Below are positions 57,098-64,000 of a stretch of DNA of 64,000 nucleotides, piece after piece. Position 1 is the stretch's first letter. Each line of letters starts with the position of its first letter. The notes beneath the pieces are model-generated. The model did not search any database. It was given only the letters and a program-made list of their open reading frames with translations, and had not been told where the DNA came from. The stretch lies in assembly GCF_004379255.2 (NCBI RefSeq), contig NC_056048.1, positions 310,001 to 374,000 on the forward strand, in the 5' to 3' direction. A program made the position numbers and the translations under genes. The stretch comes from Salvia splendens (taxonomy: Eukaryota; Streptophyta; Magnoliopsida; Lamiales; Lamiaceae).

Positions 57098-58634
57098 ATG
57101 ATACAAAAAGAAATGGAAAGCTTGAAAATCATCATGTATCCATGGCTGGCAATGGGGCATCTCACCTCATTCCTTCACATCTCCAACAAACTAGCAGAAA
57201 GAGGCCACAAAATCTTCTTCCTCCTCCCTCCCAAAACCCTACCAAAATTACAACAATTCAATCTCCACCCTCATCTCATAACCTTCCTCCCTCTCACCAT
57301 CCCCCATCTCCAAGGCCTGCCTCACGGCGCCCAGACCACCGCCGACGTCCCGTTCCATCTCCACAGCCTCCTGAGGCGCGCGATGGACCTCACGCAGCCT
57401 GCCATCGAGCAGCTGCTCGACGAACTCAAACCCGAGTTCATCTTCTTCGACTTCACCCCGTGGCTCCCTGCCTTAGCGCGGCGCTACAAGGTGAAGTCTG
57501 TTCACTACTGCACCATCAGCCCGGCTGCGGTGGCGTACATGATCCGCGACGAGCCCTCGACCGAGGCCTTCTTGGAGCCCCCGGCCGGGTTCCCACCCTC
57601 GGCGATCAAGCTCCACGCGCACGAGGCACGTGCTCTTCTTCAAGTGAACAACAGCAGGCATGTGCTCCATAAATTAACTTTAATATTGGTTGCTAAAATT
57701 ATTGTGTCACGCGGGTTTCAAAACCACACATAAGACTTGATCGTGAAACTGACACAATTCATAATAATTTACGATATTATTGACTATTTTTAACTTTGCA
57801 GAAAGTACACTAAGTTCGTGATATTAGCGACTATTTGGCCTTAATTATAAAACTGGTTGAGCCTCTATCAACATTTTTTTCTGGTGGCGGACGCAGGGAA
57901 TACGACGGCGCCACCACATTCGTGCAGAGGATGCTGACGTGTTTCGAAAAATGTGACAGATTAGGATTCCGATCTTGTCGGGAGATCGAGGGGCCATACT
58001 GCAATTTTCTCGAGACGAGGTTCAAGAAACCGGTTAATCTAGCCGGTTTTGTCGTACCAGAACCTTCGCCACGACTAGACCATAAATGGAGGGAATGGTT
58101 GGATCAGTTTGAAACGAAATCCGTTGTGTACTGTGCATTCGGCAGTGAAGCTAGATTAACAAAGGATCAGTTTCAAGAAGTGGTCCTTGGTCTGGAGCGG
58201 ACAGGGCTCCCGTTTCTGGCGGCGCTGAAGCCGCCGCTGGGGGCGGAGACGGCGGAGGAAGCTCTGCCGGAAAGGGTGGGAGAGAGTTAAGGTGTGGTGG
58301 TGGATGATTGGGTGCAGCAGCAGTTGATCTTGAAGCATCCCTGCGGGTGGGGGTCGTTGTCGGAGGCGATGGTGAGTGAGTGTGTGATGGTGGCGGCGCC
58401 GCATGCGGGGGATCAGGTGATCAATGCGAGAGTGGCGGCGGGGGAGCTGAGGTTGAGAGAGATGGAGATGGAGTGTTGACCAAGGAAGGGGTGGCGGAGG
58501 CGGTGAGGTTGGTGATGGGAGATGGGAGGGAAGTGAGGGAGAATCATGCCAAGTTGAGGGAGTTGTTGGGACAAGGGTTTGAGGAATCTTACATGGATGC
58601 CTTCGTTAGGAATCTGTTTCTTCTTCTGCACTAA
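57098..58634 (+). pseudogene. UGT79/91-like glycosyltransferase pseudogene
   Basis: Start ATG 57098 or, more likely by family, 57113 (MESLKIIMYPWLAMGHLTSF). The acceptor-binding half is intact (LAERGHKIFFLLPPKTL, ELKPEFIFFDFTPWLP, YCTISPAAVAYMIRD). The frame continues into EYDGATTFVQRML if a 239-bp intron at 57658-57896 with a GC donor and AG acceptor is removed. The sugar-donor half is damaged: TAA at 58288-58290; the PSPG box WVQQQLILKHP passes straight to CGWGS, losing about eight residues including the catalytically important HCG histidine; and a frame change near 58445 precedes the C-terminus (ENHAKLRELLGQGF). UGT79 enzymes add sugars to flavonoid or terpenoid glycosides. This copy is not functional. 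Confidence 0.85.
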
Positions 58635-59703
58635 TTGCTTAGTGCTCATGTTCGGTTTGATGGACTAAATAATTACCGAGTCTTATGAATGTTGGTTTGT
58701 TGGGTGGACTGCCTACCTTCCTTAATCTTAGGATAATGTCTTTTGGTTTATGAGTTGCGGCTAATTTCTTCAGCAATCATGGAACAAGCTTATCAAGCTA
58801 ATCTCGAGTACTCTTTATGACTTTATGTATTAATGTGTCATTAATTAGTTCAATATTGTTAATTACAAATAAAAATGGTTTTATGACTAATATTATTGTA
58901 GAATTCTGTAATATTTCACGAATTCAAAATTTGATCCTAAAAATCATGATTTTTTATAGTTTTGAGATTTACCAAATCGAAGAAGATGATGAATTTCAAA
59001 TTGACAAATTTGGGCACTGAACGCTCAACCCTGTATTTATTTGACTGAGGTTTAAACGTAGTGCGAACAACATTATTTAGATTATCGATCGAGCTACATA
59101 TGATTCGATTTTGTCAGAATTGTCCACTATAGAAAATCCGTAATTCAACTACAATCATAATATTAATAATTAATAGCCCTACATGGAGCCTTTTGCATAG
59201 CAGTAAGGACCTTAGACACTGTTGACCGAGGTAACATTTGTGGAATTGAATTTCCTAAAAAAATAAACCTTGGGCTTTTGGAGTATGGCGCGACATGCGG
59301 TGGAATCAGTTGGGTTTATGGAGTATGGGGCTGCATATATGCGGTGGAATCCGTCAATAACGCGGCCTTTAAATTTAAATTTGTTTAATAAAAAAAATAG
59401 CCCTAAAAAAAGTTGTAAGTAAATTTTAACCGATTGCACGGACGGTGTACAATAATCAAATTAAAATAGAAAAACTTGCTGAGAAAGCAAAATTCAAGAT
59501 TAGATTTTTATAAGATGGAGTACTAGTATAAATTCTGTCTTGATATTCTTAATTTTTACTAGAAAATAAGTAAAAAAGCGATTCTCGCACAACCGAAGCA
59601 GCCAAATGGAAATCAAACTACGTAGCTATCAATTTCAATTGCGGAATTCATCGAATTCGTGTTGCTAATTTGTTATTTAATCAGCATTCGAAAGATTTTT
59701 ATC
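58635..59703. other. Intergenic spacer
   Basis: AT-rich with a short imperfect tandem duplication at about 59271-59352 (GGAGTATGG...GCGGTGGAATC). No gene recognised. The last part is the upstream region of the J-domain gene. Confidence 0.5.
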
Positions 59704-62124
59704 ATGCAAATTTTACAGAGATGGCGAAGCCTGTTGATTCTCAGCAACACCTTTACTCAATCGACGAGATTAGCTGCGGCAGCAACACATTTGGCTTCAT
59801 TTCATTCCGCTGTAAGATTCTTCATTTCTCCTTCTGGGCTTTTGTTTTAGTTAAGTTTGGCTTCATTAGCATATGCTTACTCTTTTTTAACTCCTATTTT
59901 TCTGAATTTATTGCTTCTGTTGGATACTTTGGGTAGATTTAGGGCTTAATTATGTTTGAATAAATTAGGGCTCAAATATATTTGAAGCAGAGTGTTTGTC
60001 CTGATTTTCTCAACCATCATCCTTCAGATCACAATTTGTGTTTTTCTTCTTCCTGGAAATGGTCTGTAACGTTGTGATTTCAATGAAATGTTCTTGCCTT
60101 TTCATTTATGTGATTATTTGCTAGTTCTAGCTGTCATAGATTTATATACTGAAATGCTGTGTTTTGATAATTGGAATGTGTTGCAGGGTGTAACAAGAGA
60201 TGAAGACCAATCAAAGGTAGAGAAGTTCTATCCCATTTCTTGTTAAAGATATTGCATTCAGTCAAAACATTTTGTAATGCGTCTTATATAAGGCCGTCTA
60301 CATAAATCCACCTACACCGCGCTGTATCATTTGTTAGCATGTTTGATTTATACTTTCTAATGACCATGATGTGACCATCACCACCCTTGTCTGTGAAGTT
60401 TTTCATTTACGACTATAACTAATCATCAATTTACCATGCCTAAATCCTAATCCCAGCTCTCTTATGTGTGTGTGTGTGTGTATTCAAGTGGAAAAGAGTC
60501 TTGATATGCTCGTTCTAGCTCCTACAAGTTCAAGTATTTTTCTAAATAGAATTTCAATTTGAAAACTTTTTTCTTCTGGATTTATCCAACAGAGCATCCT
60601 TTGCAGATTATGGAAGGCCTAGTCTTTCTGACAGTTTGATGCTTCATTATCATTACCGTATGCATGAATGTAAAACCTGCTCTTGTTCTAAGTTCTCTCT
60701 GTCAACAGCTCACAAAGTTTCATCTTACAAACCATTACCCGTAGCTTGATATCTTCGTAGTGGGGGGAGTAGTAAAGATAATGACGCATTTAGAGACGGA
60801 CAGTTTTAATGTTTTTCCTGGCACTTGTGTAATTAAAGTGCATTTCCATCTTTTCCAACCACCTCCTTCATAATTGCTGACACTTTGCTGGATACCGGAG
60901 GTTTCTCTACAACGCTAACCTCAGCATCATATCTAACTTAAATTCATCCTGTCAATGTCAGGGGAAGTCTCATTCCTTCGTTTGGACGACTGACGGATGC
61001 CTTTTATCAGCTAACAAGTATTTTTTTCATGTATTAACATATACTACTTTACTGCTCTTTCTTTTCAGACTTATATAAGATATACAGTACGGCAGAAACG
61101 GCCCAACACAACTAAGAAAGATCTTAAAAGTATTCTCTATAATGGGGGGTGCTCAACATCAAGATACCAGGTCTGCATTTCTCATTCGCATATATCTGGA
61201 TACATACATGGCTGGCCTCATATGCAATTATAGTTTCCGGTCCTTTTTTTTATAATTCTCTCATTTTCAAAGGTAGCGGGAGACTATGCAGATCGATTAA
61301 ACAAGAAATCTCGAATAAAGGCTGCTCATCATTCTAAGAGAGCTGCTCAAAGAAAGTTGAAACGTAAGTTTCACCTCGCAGTTCTTCTATTTGAATTTTC
61401 TTTCAAAATGTGCTAAAATATGAGAGGTTTAATCTTTTTCCGAAGTGATATAAAGATATTCTTTACATTCTTGTAATGCAACTGATTATATTAGAATTTT
61501 CTTCCTAAATATGTCTATAGATTACTGAGTAAACAATCGTCTAATTCATTTACTTGTTTCTATATTTAGGGAAGCATCAGAGAGAAAACACGTTCGATGA
61601 TTGTGATGACGACCCTGCAAAAGCATTTTTTGCTGCTTTCGGAAGAGACGGCTCAAGCTGGAACTTCAGATGCCGGGAGCAGAGATCCGAGTGGACAGAA
61701 TACTCCAACCAGAGTAACAGTAGATTCAGCGAACATGCAGCTAAAAGCGTGACATACGCTGATCGGAAAATCCTTGGTTTGCCAGAAACTGGTCCTCTGA
61801 AAATCGAAGATGTCAAAACTGCGTAAGCACTTCAATTGTCACATTTCTCAAGCATGTTGTGTTGGCTTGAAATTGTGAGAGTTGTCTGTTGTTATGCAGA
61901 TTTCGGTCGTCTGCTTTGAAGTGGCATCCCGACAGGCATCAACCGTCTTCACGAGTAACTAAATTTTCATCTCCCGTCCGCTTTACTTTTGCTATTTCAT
62001 CTGTATACGTATTATTATTAGATGATGACAAGGATTCTTGATTTCACAGGCCGCTGCTCAAGAACAGTTTAAGCACTGTGTCGATGCATATAAATCACTA
62101 TGCGCGAGTGTCTCATCGCGCTAG
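59704..62124 (+). CDS. C-terminal J-domain protein, seven exons
   Basis: Exons 59704-59811, 60187-60216, 61069-61170, 61273-61363, 61570-61822, 61900-61954, 62050-62124 join in frame with GT-AG introns, giving 237 residues. The N-terminus (MQILQRWRSLLILSNTFTQS) is rich in Arg, Ser and hydrophobics and lacks acids, like a mitochondrial presequence. A basic middle (KKSRIKAAHHSKRAAQRKLK) and an acidic patch follow (FDDCDDDPAKAFFAAF). A J domain ends the protein: DRKILGLPETGPLKIEDVKTA, then LKWHPDRH with the HPD triad at 204-206. No Gly/Phe or zinc domain, so it is a type III/C J-protein that would stimulate an Hsp70. Location and client are not known. Confidence 0.85.
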
Positions 62125-62860
62125 ACACAGAATTTGTTGGTCTACGAGCCACTTAATTTAGTGTATTTCTACTTATTTTGTAATTGAACGTTGATGATTA
62201 ATGATTCTTGATTTATCTTTGTGACCGTCATAATTGCCAAATGTGTCTAAACAGAAACTTGAGGGAAACAGCACAACCAAAATAATAGAACTTTTGCCAA
62301 AATTGAATATAAGTATGATAGTATATACTTATGTAGAACGAGTTTGGCAAAATATAAAAAAAATAGCAAATTGTCTTCCTAATAAATTGATGGTATTTTT
62401 TTAAATTAAATAACACCGTTTTATTTAATATTTGATGATACCATTTAACTCATTGACAGTGACGCGTACAATTTATTAACCGTCATATCAAATATAATTT
62501 CACCTATTTTTTTGTCATTGGAAAATTGAGAACATAGTAAATTTATAATTTTTCTACTAGTAATTTTTAAAATTACGAGACATATCATAATTTACTAAAT
62601 TTCGTTTTTTAAATTGCTATTAATCATATAATAGGGATATTATACATTTAATTCGAATTATATACTATTATACATCGAATATTTTAGCAATTATTGGTGA
62701 TTTAATTAATTTAAGAATATACATACTCAATTAGGGTTTATGAAAAAGGGCCAGAATCCGATTCAGACAAGCAGTCCCTCAAAAATCAAATTGATCGAGT
62801 CTGATTCCATCTCCGATTATTATAAGCAGAAGACGGCTGCAGAGAGAAAGATACGGAAAC
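62125..62860. other. Spacer and promoter of PP28-like gene
   Basis: AT-rich, with a telo-box-like TTAGGGTTTA at 62731-62740 about 120 bp before the start codon and a TATA-poor leader. No gene recognised. Confidence 0.5.
62731..62740 (+). promoter_or_regulatory. telo-box-like element
   Basis: TTAGGGTTTA contains the AGGGTTT telo-box core typical of promoters of plant growth and translation genes; position near the likely start of the PP28-like transcript. Confidence 0.4.
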
Positions 62861-63949
62861 ATGGGTAGAGGGAAGTTCAAGGGCAAGCCGACTGGCCGCC
62901 GCCAGTTTTCCACCCCCGAAGAGATGAGTAAGCTTTCTAGCGCGACGCATATACGATTTGATTTTGACTAGCGGTGTTCGTATATTCCTTGAGGGAAAAA
63001 ACTTGATTTTGATCCGTGTTTCGTTTGCTATTTTGTCTGTGAATTCCTGTAGAAATTTAATATGATTTCTGTTTCGGAATTTTCTGTGTTTCCACGTTTT
63101 GCCGATCTATGAAAATTTCACCACTCCTTTGTTCTGACTCTCTTCAATTGTGCAGTTGCTGGTAGCTCTGCTCGTCCTCGCACTTTCAGAAAGGTAGTTT
63201 TCACAAGTTTGTTAGTATCTGAGCTTCACTTCTGTAAATGTGCAATCTTGTAGATTTGGAGTTGTATTATGAAATTTATGTGCACAGGAAGCATGTCTGT
63301 AGAGAAGGGAATGGATATTATAATAGCATCGGTTGAATGATTTGTAATGTTTCCGATTAATATGTGTGCATAATGTTGTAAAAAAGCTGATACGGTGGCT
63401 CTAATTGGTTTTAATATACTCCTTAATTTGGGAATTTTTGTGAACATATAGTTGTCGTATAATTGGATTGCTGTGAATTAGATCATGCATCCTTATGAGT
63501 TAAACCGATATTCGTAGATTTTTCTGTTTAATATATTCCAGCTTAGATTTTGAATTATTGGTGGCCACTATGTTGCAACTTGGAGTCTAGTTCCTACTTT
63601 GTTATACAATTGGTATTTTAGTAAGGGTTTCAATATTTTCTCATTGTATAATAAGTGTTTCCTCGCTACCAGGAAGTAGCTGATATTGTGGAGGATGAGA
63701 CGTCTGATGTAGAGTCGGAAGAGGAATCTGATAGTGAACCTGAAGTGAGTATAATTATGCCTCTCCTTTCCTGCAAAGCCATTTATTTATGTAGCCCTAT
63801 TGATTTCAATGAATGAGTTGACAAATAAGCATGCTCACCCCGTCTCTGTTAAATGCTTCTAACAGAAAGTGAAAGGTGCCGAGGGGGTCATTCAGATTGA
63901 GAATCCCAACATGGTGAAGCCAAAGAACATGAAAGCACGCGATGCTGAT
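62861..63949 (+). CDS. PP28/PDAP1-like phosphoprotein (5' part, runs off window)
   Basis: Exons 62861-62927, 63156-63193, 63673-63744, 63866-63949 join in frame (GT-AG), and a donor GTAAGT follows at 63950, so the gene continues past 64000. Protein so far: MGRGKFKGKPTGRRQFSTPE, a short basic stretch (ARPRTFRK), an acidic casein-kinase-2 type region (DETSDVESEEESDSEPE) and KGAEGVIQIENPNMVKPKNM, the conserved core of the 28-kDa heat- and acid-stable phosphoprotein family (casein kinase substrate PP28; PDAP1 in animals). Role in plants unclear. The C-terminal part of the family domain is outside the window. Confidence 0.92.
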
Positions 63950-64000
63950 GTAAGTTACCCGGGAAAGCTATTTTCTGGGATGTACTTATGAAATCTGTTT

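Overview
The window is nuclear DNA from a flowering plant. Genes carry GT-AG introns in AT-rich introns and spacers, the proteins are plant-specific (ARF3/ETTIN, VOZ, a UGT79-like glycosyltransferase), and most of the rest is plant transposon sequence. The protein flavour suggests an asterid eudicot, possibly Lamiales. That placement is impression only.

Layout. 0.4-2.7 kb: a CACTA-like end and a PIF/Harbinger-type element with a broken Myb/SANT ORF1. 3.4-7.0 kb (minus): a complete ten-exon ARF3/ETTIN gene with two tasiR-ARF target sites. 8.4-13.8 kb: a 1.2-kb Mutator-like element with an 11-bp target duplication, then two Harbinger derivatives. 14.1-27.1 kb: a 12.9-kb Ty3/gypsy (Tat-lineage) insertion bounded by one GTTAG duplication. 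Its interior is rearranged into a near-palindrome with a third, inverted LTR. 28.1 kb: a Stowaway-like MITE. 29.5-37.0 kb: an apparently intact sister Tat element with identical LTRs and a GATAT duplication. 38.0-42.1 kb: a U6 snRNA pseudogene and six small TIR elements. 42.4-48.0 kb: a decayed Ty1/copia element with a GCTAA duplication. 48.0-64.0 kb: a gene-rich block with a degenerate 3'-5' exonuclease-like gene (minus), OPA3-like, VOZ1-like, a UGT79-like pseudogene, a C-terminal J-domain protein, and the start of a PP28/PDAP1-like gene (all plus).

The host genes form no pathway together; this is an ordinary plant gene neighbourhood with transposon-filled gaps. The exonuclease-like gene and OPA3 are divergent across a 773-bp spacer, and the copia element sits 32 bp beyond the exonuclease-like stop codon.

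Most unusual points: (1) the palindromic Tat element, whose interior contains a one-LTR-circle type junction and short microhomologies, and whose own 5' LTR would drive a self-complementary transcript that could silence the family; (2) a UAG followed by CAATCA between gag-pro and pol in all three Tat copies, matching the plant-virus readthrough consensus; (3) a PP1-docking type SILK motif in the acidic tail of the degenerate exonuclease protein; (4) recurrent Trp-to-stop changes in the copia element.
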